Shown piece by piece: positions 1 to 10,503 of a stretch of 64,000 bases of DNA (its first letter is position 1; each line of letters begins with the position of its first letter). The notes under the pieces were generated by a model. The model did no database searches. It saw nothing but the letters and a program-made list of their open reading frames with translations, and was not told where the DNA came from. The DNA comes from Heliopora coerulea (Eukaryota > Cnidaria > Anthozoa > Scleralcyonacea > Helioporidae): NCBI GenBank assembly GCA_030142905.1, contig JASJOG010000210.1:62001-126000 (forward strand). The letters are read 5' to 3'. The position numbers were made by a program, and so were the translations under genes.

Positions 1-2173
1 AAGAAAAGAAGTGTGCTAGGCGGAGCGACGGACGGAAAACAAAACGAATAGAAATATGAGGGAAGGCCTGTGAGCAAAGCTTACGGATTTGTGTTCGAAT
101 CTGGAGGCTGTGTTGTCCAGTGAAGGGAAGGCAGAAGTATATAATCTTTTTAGGTGCAAGGGGAACTTTGGGTACGGGCGAAAATTTGTTGTCTAAAAAA
201 CGGCGAATACAATTGTCTAGAAAATTTCGGGGGTAGCCGTTGAGAGAAAATAGTTTCTTAAAATTATCAAGTTCGGAGTGAAAAGTAATGTAGGTCGAAC
301 AAACATTAAAATAGCGATTTAAAAGAGACATAACTAGACCTTTTTTGTAGGTAAACGGAATAAAGCTATCAAAATTTGTATATAGGCCGGTAAAGGTGGA
401 TTTGCGAAAGACGGAGGTGGTAAAAGAGCCATTGTCTCGTTTGATTTTAACATCAAGAAATGATAATGATTTGTTAATTTCATTTTCAACAGTAAAAACA
501 ATATTAGGGTGCTGACGGTTTAAAAAGTTAAGAAAAGCGTTTATGTGGTTATTGGAACGAAACAATAAGAAGCAGTCGTCAACATATCTACGATACAAAA
601 CAGGTTTAAAGTCAGACGGACAGAGTTCAAGCCAATTTCGTTCATGCCATGAGAGAAAAATATCCGCAAAAAGCGGTCCCAACGGAGACCCCATGGCTAC
701 ACCGTCTATTTGTTCGTAGATAACACCGTTAAATAAAAAATGACAATTTTTAACAGATAATTGTAAAAGTTTTGTAAAATCAACTCTATTGAAACCATGA
801 AAATGTGTGCAGTTGGAGAATAATTTGGTAACAATGATGTCAATCGTTTCATCCAAAGGGATGTTGGTAAAGAGGGACTTAATATCAAAGCTTGCCATGA
901 TTAAATTATCAGAATTAAAGTTGGAAGAAAGTAGATCATTGACGAAAGAAAAGGAGTCACTAACCAAATAATTACCTGAAGAGAACGGACGAAGGAGAGG
1001 GACGAGAAACTTGGCCAGAGCATAAGCATGAGTGCCGATAGATGAGAGGATGGGTCTAAGGGGAACGCCAGCTTTGTGAACTTTAGGTAATCCATAGAGA
1101 ATGCCCGGTCAAGAGCCGGAAGGAAAAAGTTTGTTGTAAATGAGTTCGGATATCGTTCCATTTTTCTTGAGCATGCGAAGAAAAGTCTTAACTTTATTTT
1201 CCCGTTTAATTGAGAGGGACGCTGGATCTCCATCTAGTTGTAGAAATTTTTCTTTATTTGAGAGAATATCTTCCATCTTCTTTGTGTAATCATCTCGGTC
1301 AATGACCACAACCCCGTTTCCTTTATCAGGTTTCATTATGTAAATTGAGGAGTCGTTCTTTAAGTCTTTAATGATTTGGAGGTCTTCATCGGAGAAGAGG
1401 AAGCTAGGACGTGAATAACAACGGTAACTTGTTAGTGCGATGTCTTTAAGTTTGGTTTTGATGGAATCTACAGTATGGCCGGAGTGGTGAGAAATGCGTT
1501 CGGTTTTCAGTTGTCGATGGAATAATTCAAACGGCGTGAGGAAGTTGCAGTAATTAAGACGCTGTAGTGGAAGAGCAAAGTCCAGTCCTTTTCCCAGGAT
1601 GTTCTTTTCATCGTCTGTCAGTAAGCGTTGTGAGAAGTTAAAAATAATGTTATCAGGATTGAGAGATGTGTTACCATTCGAATCCGAACATAAGCGGAAG
1701 AGTTTTCTGTCTTGTATTTTTTGAAATCGATTAAGTTTGCGACTGTTTTCTTGATTCGTAAGGGTTTTGAGATGAATTAAATCGAGCGCAGATACCAGGG
1801 AGGCCAAGTGAGAGTAGGCAGAGGTGGATTGCGATGACAAAATGCGGATGCGAGAGCGCTTCTGGTTGATTTCTTCGTGTAATAGTTTCTTCTGGCATTG
1901 TCGATAAGCAGCAGTGTTATGTAGATGACGGTTAGCGACTTTAAAACGTAGGAAACGTGGGATGACAGAATGTTTCCTGCAACTATTTAAGAAGGATAAG
2001 TCCAGCTTCGCTTTCCCAAGTTTGAGTTCAACACGCTGAAACTTCCTGAAGGCAGCAAGCGAACCATTGTTGTTGTAGCGTTTCTTTAGAATCGATGCAA
2101 TTGAAGAACCAGGCGGAAAACGTATTCGAATGATGAAAATCAATGCCCAGCAACTACAAATCAATACCCTCAA
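1..2173 (-). pseudogene. Penelope-like element reverse transcriptase, truncated by window edge, one internal stop
   Basis: One minus-strand frame runs from about 2173 to the left edge. The N-terminal part holds the PLE signature around 1290-1370 (IMKPDKGNGVVVIDRDDY, then a lysine-rich KKMEDIL stretch). The RT core follows: LYGLPKVHK near 1080-1105, FDIKSLFTNIPL near 870, MGSPLGP near 690, catalytic YRRYVDD at 575-595 and SLSFLDVKIKR near 430. It continues into IRFVFRPSLRLAHFF at 1-60, which in this family precedes the GIY-YIG endonuclease; that domain would lie outside the window. A single in-frame TGA at 1109-1111 interrupts the frame just before PGILYGLPKVHK. The start shown is TTG, so the true start is uncertain. 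Identification as a PLE is firm; the subfamily is not assigned. Confidence 0.88.
2093..2153. repeat. Left arm of perfect 61-bp inverted repeat of PLE 5' sequence
   Basis: This stretch is the reverse complement of 2418-2478 with 61 of 61 bases matching. It is the 5' end of the minus-strand PLE frame, and the same sequence reappears in the opposite orientation 264 bp away. PLEs are known to carry inverted or tandem partial copies of themselves next to the main body. Perfect identity suggests a recent event or ongoing conversion. Confidence 0.93.
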
Positions 2174-2330
2174 CTCACAATCAAGCTCAATTCCTCTTCC
2201 CTTATTCTGATTGCTTGTACCCTCTTCGCCACCTCTGACATCTCATCACTTCCTATTTCCTCTCAAACGCCAAATTTATGCTAATTAGCTTTGTAATAAT
2301 ATTTTAATGATTGTCTCATCGTCTTTTTCT

Positions 2331-2374
2331 CATTCTCTGATGATGTTGCGTCTTAAGCAACGAAACGTTAGATC
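2331..2374 (+). ncRNA. Hammerhead-ribozyme-like motif of PLE
   Basis: The core CTGATGA is at 2337-2343. It is followed by a five-base-pair stem (GTTGC 2345-2349 with GCAAC 2357-2361) and then GAAA at 2362-2365. The next bases, ACGT, are palindromic, which matches the minimal helix III reported for PLE hammerheads that act as dimers. TCT before the core can pair with AGA after the predicted cleavage point as helix I. One T (2344) is unpaired at the base of helix II. Hammerheads in PLE termini are established. Activity of this copy is inferred only. Confidence 0.6.
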
Positions 2375-2417
2375 TCAATAAACCTTTTGACACAAATATG
2401 CCTGTGTTAAGAATTTT

Positions 2418-2478
2418 TTGCTGGGCATTGATTTTCATCATTCGAATACGTTTTCCGCCTGGTTCTTCAATTGCATCG
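2418..2478. repeat. Right arm of perfect 61-bp inverted repeat
   Basis: Exact reverse complement of 2093-2153. It begins TTGCTGGGCATTG and ends TTGCATCG, right at the junction with the neighbouring retroelement. Confidence 0.93.
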
Positions 2479-3998
2479 TTTCACTAATAGTATTGTTCTT
2501 CCAGTAGTCATCCAACCCGGTACCTTTCCCTCTCTCAAACACTTATTAAGCTGTTCAGTTATTCTACCGTGCAGACTTGTAAAGTTCTTAATCCAATACC
2601 CCGGGACCCCATCAGGTCCCGGCGCTTCCCAATTAGCTGTCCTACGTATTATCTTTCTCACAGTATCATAGTCCAGATCTATGTCCTGTTGTTTCTCTGG
2701 TTTTATCCTTCCCTTTACTTTGTTAATGTATTTACTTTTTCCCAAATGTCCGCCCAAAATTTCCTCGGCTCTTCTTTATTGGGGATGATGTTACGTGTAT
2801 CTTGTTCCTCCTCTAGTTCTTTATAGAACTTAGATTGATTAGTTTGGAATAAGCGGTTCTGTCTGTATTGTTTAACTCGTTCAGTATATCTTTTCACTGT
2901 AGCTGATTTATCTTTAATCCGCTGTTTTAATTCTTCTGCAACTCTCTTGAACCCTTTCTTATTTACAGAATACAATCGATTTAATCTAACCTTCTGTGTT
3001 TCTTTTCTCAATTTGCCATCTTTCCACCCCTCAATCGTACTAACGTCCTTCTTTAGCTTATTTATCTTTCTTTCTACCCGTCTCTTCCAATAAGGTTCTC
3101 TATTTTTCCTCCCATTTGGACTTTCTTTGACTCCAAGATGTTTTGCAGTAATGATCGCCCCTGCTTTGATAGCCAATTGGTGTGTGTTATATTATGGGTT
3201 GCAATTGTGGAGATAACTTCATTTATCTTAGAGGATGCTTCCTTGACTCTTTTTCGATCAATATGCTGTACGTTTGGAGGGTTACATACCTCAGTAAGTT
3301 GCTTAAATATATTTCTTTGGCTCTCGCTCATTTCTCTGGTTTTATCAATGTCAAAATGAGTCTCTGTATCAAGAACACCCATTCCCTCATTCGTCAATCG
3401 ATCCTCATTCGCGTTATGTTCTCGAGGTTCTACCTCTGGATTCTCCTCTTCTTTTTCCTCGTCGTTCCTCGTATCTAGCTGTTCTTTTTCTACCTCCCTG
3501 CAGATCTCTTCCATTTGTAGCACTGATAACCAACTCTTCTTCTTGATTTGCCTGACTTGATCACACAATCTTTGTTTACTCACATTAAACAACCCTTTCC
3601 CTTCCCGAATAGATAACAGTCTCTTTCTATATCCCATTTCTTCTGGTTTACTTTCATAGTAGCATTTCATAACATATATGTTTTCTTGTGTAGACCACTT
3701 TTTTTCGGACAGTAGCATGCTGACGACCGGGCCCGCGCGTCCTATCCACGGGACACCTGTCGGGCAAAAGACATTCGTTATCCACTTCAGCCTCATTCAC
3801 GCCGTTATTCGATACATTTGGATTAAACATCATACACTCATTTTAGTTGAGGTGGGTTACTCTTAGTCTGGTCTCTACCCCTCGACCTGTCCGGCTTGGG
3901 TGACCCTACCAGGAGACAACTCTCCCGCCGGCATAGCTCTTGGGGTCATTTAGGCACAAGCCCATCCACCATTACAAGGTAGTGAACCCCCGGGGATT
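2479..3998 (-). pseudogene. R4/Dong-like retrotransposon, 5' half (N-terminal region and start of RT)
   Basis: Three overlapping minus-strand frames (3796-3074, 3176-2715, 2757-2467) give a continuous protein with two frameshifts. The N-terminal part has the conserved block MKCYYESKPEEMGYRKRL and LCDQVRQIKKKSWLSVL, then an acidic linker. The reverse transcriptase begins at about 2650 with WEAPGPDGVPGYWIK and stops at TILLVK, where PLE sequence takes over at 2479. The 5' leader, about 3800-3998, is GC-richer and reaches the (ATT)n tract at 4000. It is a full 5' end lacking the catalytic RT motifs and the endonuclease, which are found in the separate fragment upstream at 4113-6119. Confidence 0.75.
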
Positions 3999-4020
3999 GT
4001 TATTATTATTATTATTATTA

Positions 4021-4071
4021 CAACTCGCACACCACCCAGCTAAGGACAGTGGGAGGGGTCTCAGCCTGCTA
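4021..4071 (-). mobile_element. Short fragment of the ~650-bp non-autonomous family
   Basis: The 51 bases following an (ATT)n tract (ACAACTCGCACACCACCC, then AAGGACAGTGGGAGGGG) match the 3' end of the complete copies at 9815-10462 and 11246-11892. The piece is flanked on both sides by (ATT)n. Confidence 0.75.
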
Positions 4072-4112
4072 TTATTATTATTGTTATTATTATTATTATT
4101 ATTACTATTTTT

Positions 4113-6119
4113 CTTAATTATTGGCATCTGATGCTACCATTTGCCGGGTCATAACCAATAACCTAGGACAAGTGGAGGTTGGCAATCGTTCTAAACGGAT
4201 AGAGCTATTCGCAATATTTGGGCTTCTTAATCATACCCAATGCTTTTATTATAACGGGGATCGTTTTTGTTTTCATGTGCCACATTTTTTCTATTTCTAT
4301 TTCCAGGTCTTTGTACTTGCTCAATTTTTCAAATTCCGTAGCTGATATATTCATGTCAGATGGTACACTCATATCGATCAGCTTGCAAGTCTTTGCTTTT
4401 TTATCTTTGATAATGATGTCTGGTCTGTTTGCTTGTATTGTTCTGTCTGTATATACCGTAAAATGCCATAGAATAGTTACGTTTACCCCTTCTACCACTG
4501 GTTCCGGGTGATGTTCATACCATCTAGGGGTTGTATCGATTTGATAATGATGACATATATTCCAATGCAGATATTGCCCTAATCGATCATGACGTTTTTT
4601 ATATTCATTGTGTGTGAGAACTGGGCATCCAGATACTAGATGGTGTACAGTTTCAATAAATTGGTCACAAAATCTGCACTTGGAGTCTGCACCGTTATTC
4701 AAGATATTGGCTCGGTAATTTCGAATAAGTAGGCTCTGGTCTTGTACAGTCAAGATGAAGCCTTCTGTTTTCCCCTGTTAGTCCTGAGTTCCTCAGCCAC
4801 TGATGAGTTGCCTTCTGATCTACATCAGCTTCTCTGCTTCGGAGAAAGAACTGTCTGTGAAGGGGCTTCTGGTTCCATCTTTCTTCTACTTGTTTCTGGT
4901 CTGCTTTCTTTAATTGGGTTTTTTTTTTTATTTTCTTTGCTGCTTCTGTTGCATTGTCTTCCTTTTGTACGTTATTTTCAAGGTTTTGTCCCAGTTCCCT
5001 AGCGAATTTACATGCTTCTTTTACAATGGAGTGCAATTTCTTGCTGCATTCATGGTCATATACGAGTTGTATAATGCAGTCTTGTGTGACATTAAGATAC
5101 TTGAAAAGGCCTATTGTTGATGTCTTGTATGATAGTTCTAATTGTATCATTTCCATACCTCCACTGCTTCTTGGTAGATACAGGCGGTCTACGTCTGATT
5201 TGGGGTGGTGCATTCTATTGCAAGTAAGCATCTTTCGTATTTTCGAATCAATCTTTTTGATATCATTCAAGTTCCAATTTATTACATTAAAACTATAGGT
5301 CACTACTGGAATGGCAAGGGTGTTAATTGCCGTTATCCGGTTCTTTGAATTTAGTTCATTCCTCATTATAGTTCTCACTCGGCGTATACATTCTTTCCTA
5401 ATTTTCTCTTTCATTTTTGCGTGTTGTATTCCATCATCTTCGTTCACTCCAAGGTATTTGTATGTACCTTCCTGATCGAGTTCCTTAATCACCGTATCAA
5501 CCTCCAGGATGATATTCTCACTATCTACAAGCTTTCCTCGTTTAAACGTTGCCTTAGCGCATTTGTCTAGCCCACATTGCATGCCTATGTCATCACTGAC
5601 GTTTTTTACGGTTTTTAAGAGTCCTTCCAGTTCTTTATCATTTCTCGCATACAGTTTTAGATCATCCATATAGAACAGATGACTTATCTTCTGTTCTTTG
5701 ATCTTATATCCATACTCTGTAGCGTTTAATAAGGATGACAGAGGAATCAGTGCTATACAGAAGAGCAAAGGAGACAGAGAGTCTCTCTGGAATATACCAC
5801 ATTGAATGTTTATATCTTAAATTAGCAATGTACCTTTTGAATTGGAAAGGAACAAGTCCGTTTTCCATGGTTTCATGTTATGTTTTAGGAAGTTCATTAA
5901 TATCGGTGATACTTTGTACAGTTCGAGAGCCTTCAGAATCCACGAGTGCGGTACACTATCGAAAGCCTTTTTGTAATCTATCCATGCTACACTAAGATTT
6001 TTTTGTTCAGAATGTGAATTTTCAAGAATCGTTCTGTTTATGAGTAGTTGGTCTTTACAGCCATAGGAGCCGCGTCGGCATCCTTTTTGTTCGATAGGGA
6101 AGATGTTTTGTCCTTCCAT
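4113..6119 (-). pseudogene. R4/Dong-like retrotransposon, 3' half (RT catalytic core, zinc finger, restriction-like endonuclease)
   Basis: The frame 6119-4695 starts inside the RT (EQKGCRRGSYGCKDQ; WIDYKKAFDSVPHSWI), crosses one TAA stop near 5817, and contains the catalytic LFYMDDLKLYA at about 5665. After a frameshift near 4750 the frame 4753-4205 has a C-x2-C...H-x4-C finger (CRFCDQFIETVHHLVSGC). A restriction-like endonuclease region follows, with RPDIIIKD and KLIDMSVPSD and the trailing KYKDLEIEIEKMW. A C-terminal endonuclease of this kind is the hallmark of the R2/R4/NeSL type. The fragment is 5'-truncated exactly at an (ATT)n tract (6119-6140) and ends in another (about 4106). One stop and one frameshift make it non-functional. 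Confidence 0.82.
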
Positions 6120-6140
6120 ATTATTATTATTATTATTATT

Positions 6141-6736
6141 GAGGAAAGTCAGCTCATACGAGCCAATGAGGTCGTTTAGCCCAAATTGCCATATTATGCC
6201 AAAGTGGGCACATGTCCCATAAATTATACTGGTATGGCAGTCACAAAGTGAAAAACATCATGAGTAGTTAATGCGATTTTACACCACAGTCTCACATACA
6301 CAATTCCGTTGGTTGGGCATGGTCAAGGGCTGGTGCTTTGCATCTATAAATCATGAGACTTCCTCAATAACCATCACACTTCCTCTCAGACTATTCTAAG
6401 GGTCTGTTCCGCAAAGCCGACCAATTAAGGCAAGCTAGACGCCAGTCCAATAACTGAAGTTGGATAATGTGATCTATTTTGTTCTTAGACTATGAGAGTT
6501 CCTTTCAGACACGTAAGTGTCCTGGGTTCACTCAACCATTTAAGGTAAAGGACATCAGGGCAGTCAGAAGGATTTACTAGTCCTTGGGCTAACAGGGAAG
6601 GTTTGCCAACACCTTAGGTGAGGTTACTTACCACTGACAGCCAATTAAGGCAAGCAGTGGCTTTCAGTCACCCGTTTACCTAGCTGGCAAGGCAGGGGCG
6701 CCACTCCCAGAGGATGCCGAAGCATCTTGCCTACCT
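6141..6736 (-). mobile_element. Diverged copy of the non-autonomous (ATT)n-flanked family
   Basis: This ~596-bp unit lies between two (ATT)n tracts. Its right half shares blocks with 10145-10462 and 11575-11892: TCCTTGGGCTAACAGGG, TTTGCCAACACCT, AGCCAATTAAGGCAAGC and CAAGGCAGGGGCGCCACTCCC. Its left half (GAGGAAAGTCAGCTCATACG onward) is unlike the other copies, so it is a different subfamily or a chimera. No ORF of note. Confidence 0.65.
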
Positions 6737-6773
6737 TATTATTATTATTGTTATTATTATTATTATTATTATT

Positions 6774-7838
6774 GTTCGTTTTCTCACGGTCTAGTTCTTA
6801 ACCGGTTGGTAACTCACTATCAGGCTACATCCCGTAGCTTAAGATAGTAAGCTTTCACCATCTATTTAACCATTTTCCAATACTTTTCGTATTATTCGAG
6901 CTGTTCCTAGCAAACAAGATTTTTGAAGAAGTTCAAAACTGTCCTCCATATTTATCCTTTTCAACCACTTAGAGAGTCTTTTTCCAACCGTTCCTAACGC
7001 TCCAACCACAATTGGTATGATATTTGCATTCCTGCAATTCCACAGTTTATTAATTTCCCTTCTTAAGTCCTGATATTTAGTAAGTTTCTCCTGCTCTTTC
7101 TCCTCCACCCTTGTGTCGAACGGACACGCCACATCTATTATCCAGCAATCTCTTTTTTTTCTTTTCATAAATCACAATATCCGGCTTATTATGGTCAATA
7201 TGATGATCGGTCTGTATAGGGAAATCCCACAACAGTTTCACATCATCATTTTCCAGTACTTTCTCTGGAGTGTGATCATACCATTGTACCCTGTAGGGAA
7301 GTTGATGTTCCAGTGCACTACAACTGCCAATCTATCATGTCGCTAAACCTTATACTGTTGCTGCGCAAGTTTTTTACACTCAGCAACAATATGGCTGATT
7401 GTTTCATCCCTTTCCCCACACATTCTATACAAAGGGGTTATATCTTGTTTATCAATTTTATGCCTTATTGCATTAGTTCGCAGTGCTTGATCCTGTGCTG
7501 CTATTATTGTTCCTCCTGTTTCCTTTTTCAGAATCCCTTTTCTTAGCCAAAGCCAAGTTGCTTTGTCTCTTACACTCTCTGTATTCCTCATGAATTGTCC
7601 GTGCAATACTTTTTCCACATACTGACTCTTCCTTTGCTCCTTCACTTCCCCCTCGTTTTTACCCTCATCCAATATTCCTTCTTTTTTTACAGCATTTAGC
7701 AGCCTCTCCTGACTTCCTTCAAGGTATTCATGCAATCTATAAGATTCTATTGTAACACAGTCCTCAACACTAATTACAATTATTATCAAATTAACACTAA
7801 TTATCAAAATTATTACAAAAACAAATATAATTATTATT
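6774..7838 (-). pseudogene. R4/Dong-like retrotransposon fragment, C-terminal part (second family)
   Basis: The frame 7780-7343 contains ESYRLHEYLEGSQERLLNAV, HGQFMRNTESVRDKATW, TIIAAQDQALRTNAIRHKIDKQ and the finger CGERDETISHIVAEC. After breaks in a poly-A stretch, 7168-6866 carries the endonuclease tail WIIDVACPFDTRVEEKEQEK, KYQDLRREINKLW and VVGALGTVGKRL. The order and motifs match 8442-9463 more closely than 4113-6119, so at least two families are present. The fragment is 5'-truncated, holds several frameshifts and is bounded by (ATT)n on both sides. Confidence 0.75.
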
Positions 7839-7842
7839 ATTA

Positions 7843-7984
7843 CAACTCGCACACCACCCAACTAAGGACAGTGGAAGGGGTCTTAGCCTGCTACGGGCTC
7901 CCAGCATCCCTCCAGGTAAGGCCGCAACAGACATTGCACATTTCAGGGAACTTGTGGGGAAAGGAAATTTTACCACTGCAAGGG
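7843..7984 (-). mobile_element. Non-autonomous (ATT)n-flanked element, internally deleted copy
   Basis: The first ~135 bases (ACAACTCGCACACCACCC...) match the 3' part of the complete unit. The sequence then jumps to the CCACTGCAAGGGTT end, so the middle of the unit is missing. It is bounded by (ATT)n at 7829-7842 and 7985-8021. Confidence 0.75.
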
Positions 7985-8021
7985 TTATTATTATTATTAT
8001 TATTACTACTACTACTACTAC

Positions 8022-8349
8022 AACTCGCACACCACCCAACTAAGGACAGTGGAAGGGGTCTCAGCCTGCTACAGGCTCCTAGCATCCCACCAGGTAAGGC
8101 CGCAACTGACACTGCACATTTCAGGGAACTTGTGGGGAAAGGAAATTTTACCATTAATGTGGATTTTACGAAACACCCACCGGGCCAGCCCTTACTCGCC
8201 CAACTTATCCAGTCAGGAAGGAGTAAGGGATGCACAGCCCTTTAAAGTCCCTGAAAGTACTCCCCAATGCGTATATCCAGTTTGACCTTAACAGTACGCT
8301 TTTGCACTTCCAACCAGTTAAGGTCAGTTTAGGCGTGCCACTGCAAGGG
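8022..8349 (-). mobile_element. Non-autonomous (ATT)n-flanked element, 3' half copy
   Basis: This ~328-bp copy runs from CAACTCGCACACCACCC to CCACTGCAAGGGTT. It equals the 3' half of the complete 650-bp unit and breaks off at the same internal point as two other copies. It is very similar to 9465-9778 and 9815-10145. Confidence 0.8.
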
Positions 8350-8366
8350 TTATTATTATTATTATT

Positions 8367-9464
8367 TTAATTTAAAATACTCAGCTTAAATAGTCGCTGG
8401 TCACATGTTAGTACGCTGAGGGCAAGCTGTATCTCACAGCCTTAGGCCTCAAGCACATTTCGCAGAATCCTTGCAGATCCGAGTAGTGTTGCTTTCTGCA
8501 GGAGTTCGATCTTTGTTGGAACTCCAATCTTCCCGAGGTATTTGCCAAGGTTCTTGGTAACCATACCTAGTGAACCAACCACCACTGGAACCACACACGT
8601 TTTATGTCCCATAGACGTGCAATCTCTCTTCTAAGGTCCTGGTACTTTTGGATCTTCTCTTTTTCTTTTGCTGCAATATTAGCATCTGCAGGCACAGCAA
8701 TGTCGATTACTATGCACTCATTCTCTTTCCTGTTTACCAGTACAATGTCCGGTCTCCGAGCTTCAATTTCACGATCCGTCTGGATGGTAAAGTCCCACAG
8801 CATTTTTATGGTAGCATTTTCAATGACTGGTTCCGGCTTGTGTTCGTACAATTTCTCTTCGACGTCAAGTCCACGCTGTTTTGCGATTGCCCAGTGCACA
8901 ATCCTGGCAACGTTGTCATGTCGATGTTTATATTGAATCTGTGCCATCGTACTACATTCACACAACAAGTGGCCCACCGTCTCGTCTTTCACACCACACA
9001 TTCTACATAAAGGAGATAGCTGCTGTTTGTCGATTTTTGCTTTGATCGCATTAGTTCTCAACGCTTGATCTTGGGCCGCTGTGATCAGACCCTCGGTCTC
9101 CTTTTTCAAGTCTCCTCTCATCATCCAGTCCCACGATGCCCCATCTCTGATATCTTCAATTTGACGTAAGATCTGACCATGCAATGTCTTAGCCTTCCAG
9201 TTCTCTTCTCTTTTTCTCCTCTTCCTTTCTTTGAAATGTTCGGCAGACTCATCTTCCTCCGAGTTTGAGAAACTCTCATTCCTCACCGCCCCAAGCAGTG
9301 CTTCCTCACTTTTCAGGACATAATTGGACAGGCCTATCTCTTCAGCACGTACGCAGTCCTCAACTCCAATCAGCCCCCGACCACCACATCGTCTTGGAAG
9401 GTACAAGTGGTCAACATTCGCTCGAGGGTGTAGCGTTCCATAGATTGTTCGAGGGTGTAGCATT
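8367..9464 (-). pseudogene. R4/Dong-like retrotransposon fragment, C-terminal part with endonuclease
   Basis: The frame 9463-8567 begins LHPRANVDHLYLPRRCGGRGL. It continues through HGQILRQIEDIRDGASW, LITAAQDQALRTNAIKAKIDKQ and the finger CRMCGVKDETVGHLLCEC. It reaches the endonuclease region (RRPDIVLVNRKENECIVIDIAVPAD, KYQDLRREIARLW). A frameshift near 8600 moves the last part (VVGSLGMVTKNLGKYL, LLGSARILRNVLEA) to another frame, ending at TAA 8442-8444. The 5' end carries a short tandem duplication (TCGAGGGTGTAGC twice) and joins the next repeat directly without (ATT)n. Confidence 0.8.
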
Positions 9465-9778
9465 CCAACTAAGGACAGTGGATAGGGGTCTCAGCCTGCT
9501 ACGGGCTTCCAGCATCCCTCCAGGTAAGGCCGCAACAGACATTGCACATCTCAGGGAACTTGTGGGAAAGGAAATTTTACCATTAATGTGGATTTTAAGA
9601 AACACCCACCGGCCCAGCCCTTACTCGCCCAACTTATCCAGTCAGGAAGGAGTAAGGGATGCACAGCCCTTTAAAGTCCCTGAAAGTACTCCCCAGTGCG
9701 TATATCCAGTTTGACCTTAACAGTACGCTCTTGCACTTCCAACCAGTTAAGGTCAGTTTAGGCGTGCCACTGCAAGAA
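9465..9778 (-). mobile_element. Non-autonomous (ATT)n-flanked element, truncated copy
   Basis: It matches the 3' half unit from AACTAAGGACAGTGG through CCACTGCAAG but lacks the terminal ACAACTCGCACACC stretch. Instead it is fused to the retroelement fragment ending at 9464. The other side reaches (ATT)n at 9779. Confidence 0.78.
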
Positions 9779-9814
9779 TTATTATTATTATTATTATTAT
9801 TATTACTACTACTA

Positions 9815-10461
9815 CAACTCGCACACCACCCAACTAAGGACAGTGGAAGGGGTCTCAGCCTGCTACAGGCTCCTAGCATCCCGCCAGGTAAGGCCGCAAC
9901 TGACATTGCACATTTCAGGGAACTTGTGGGGAAAGGGAATTTTACCATTAATATGGATTTTACGAAACACCCACCGGGCCAGCCCTTACTCGCCCAACTT
10001 ATCAAGTCAGGAAGGAGTAAGGGATGCACAGCCCTTTAAAGTCCCTGAAAGTACTTCCCGATGCGTATATCCAGTTTGACCTTAACAGTACGCTCTTGCA
10101 CTTCCAACCAGTTAAGGTCAGTTTAGGCGTGCCACTGCAAGGGTTAAGACTGAATATTGTTTTATTCTTAGACTAGTGCAGATCTGTTTCAGCATTTAAG
10201 ACTGGTTTATCCTCAACCAACTAAGGTCAGGGGCATCAGCCTGCCGTACAGATTTTCTTCTAGTCCTTGGGCTAACAGGGCAGATTTGCCAACACCTGAA
10301 GGTAGTGTACTTGCAGCTGCCAGCCAATTAAGGCAAGCTGAGGCTTTCGGCTACCTGTCTACCCAGCTGGCAAGGCAGGGGCGCCACTCCCTAGGTCATC
10401 TCATCGAAGCCTGCTCGTTTTATGGAGGTCACTGGCTCTGAATCAGTGTCCTGCCTACCTA

Positions 10462-10462
<1 letters not shown>
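9815..10462 (-). mobile_element. Non-autonomous (ATT)n-flanked element, complete ~650-bp copy
   Basis: On the minus strand it reads from GTAGGTAGGCAGGACAC to GTGCGAGTTGT followed by (AAT)n. Both ends abut (ATT)n. It is closely similar over its length to 11246-11892. It contains four copies of a motif close to CCAAYTAAGGYMAG on the plus strand, and no coding frame of substance. It is read as a non-autonomous partner mobilised by the local R4/Dong-like machinery. Confidence 0.78.

Positions 10463-10501
<39 letters not shown>

Positions 10502-10503
<2 letters not shown>

Larger units (their letters stand above)
2154..2478 (+). mobile_element. Second, partial PLE end in plus orientation (pseudo-LTR-like)
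   Basis: The spacer 2154-2417 and the right inverted-repeat arm 2418-2478 read, on the plus strand, as an AT-rich PLE 3' end with a hammerhead-like motif. This is followed by the same 5' sequence that starts the minus-strand element. At 2479 the PLE sequence stops abruptly and reverse-transcriptase sequence of an unrelated R4/Dong-like element begins. The arrangement fits a partial inverted PLE copy joined to the main one. The pseudo-LTR interpretation rests on family knowledge. Confidence 0.65.

Noticed and set aside
706..1233. Minus-strand ORFs of 60 and 110 aa
   Set aside because: They are out-of-frame shadows of the PLE reverse transcriptase, whose true frame runs off the window edge.
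7730..10079. Several plus- and minus-strand ORFs with LLLLLL or NNNN runs and repeated GNLWGKEILPLMWILRNTHRA-type text
   Set aside because: They are translations of the non-autonomous repeat and its (ATT)n tracts; the same text recurs because the repeat recurs, and no domain is present.
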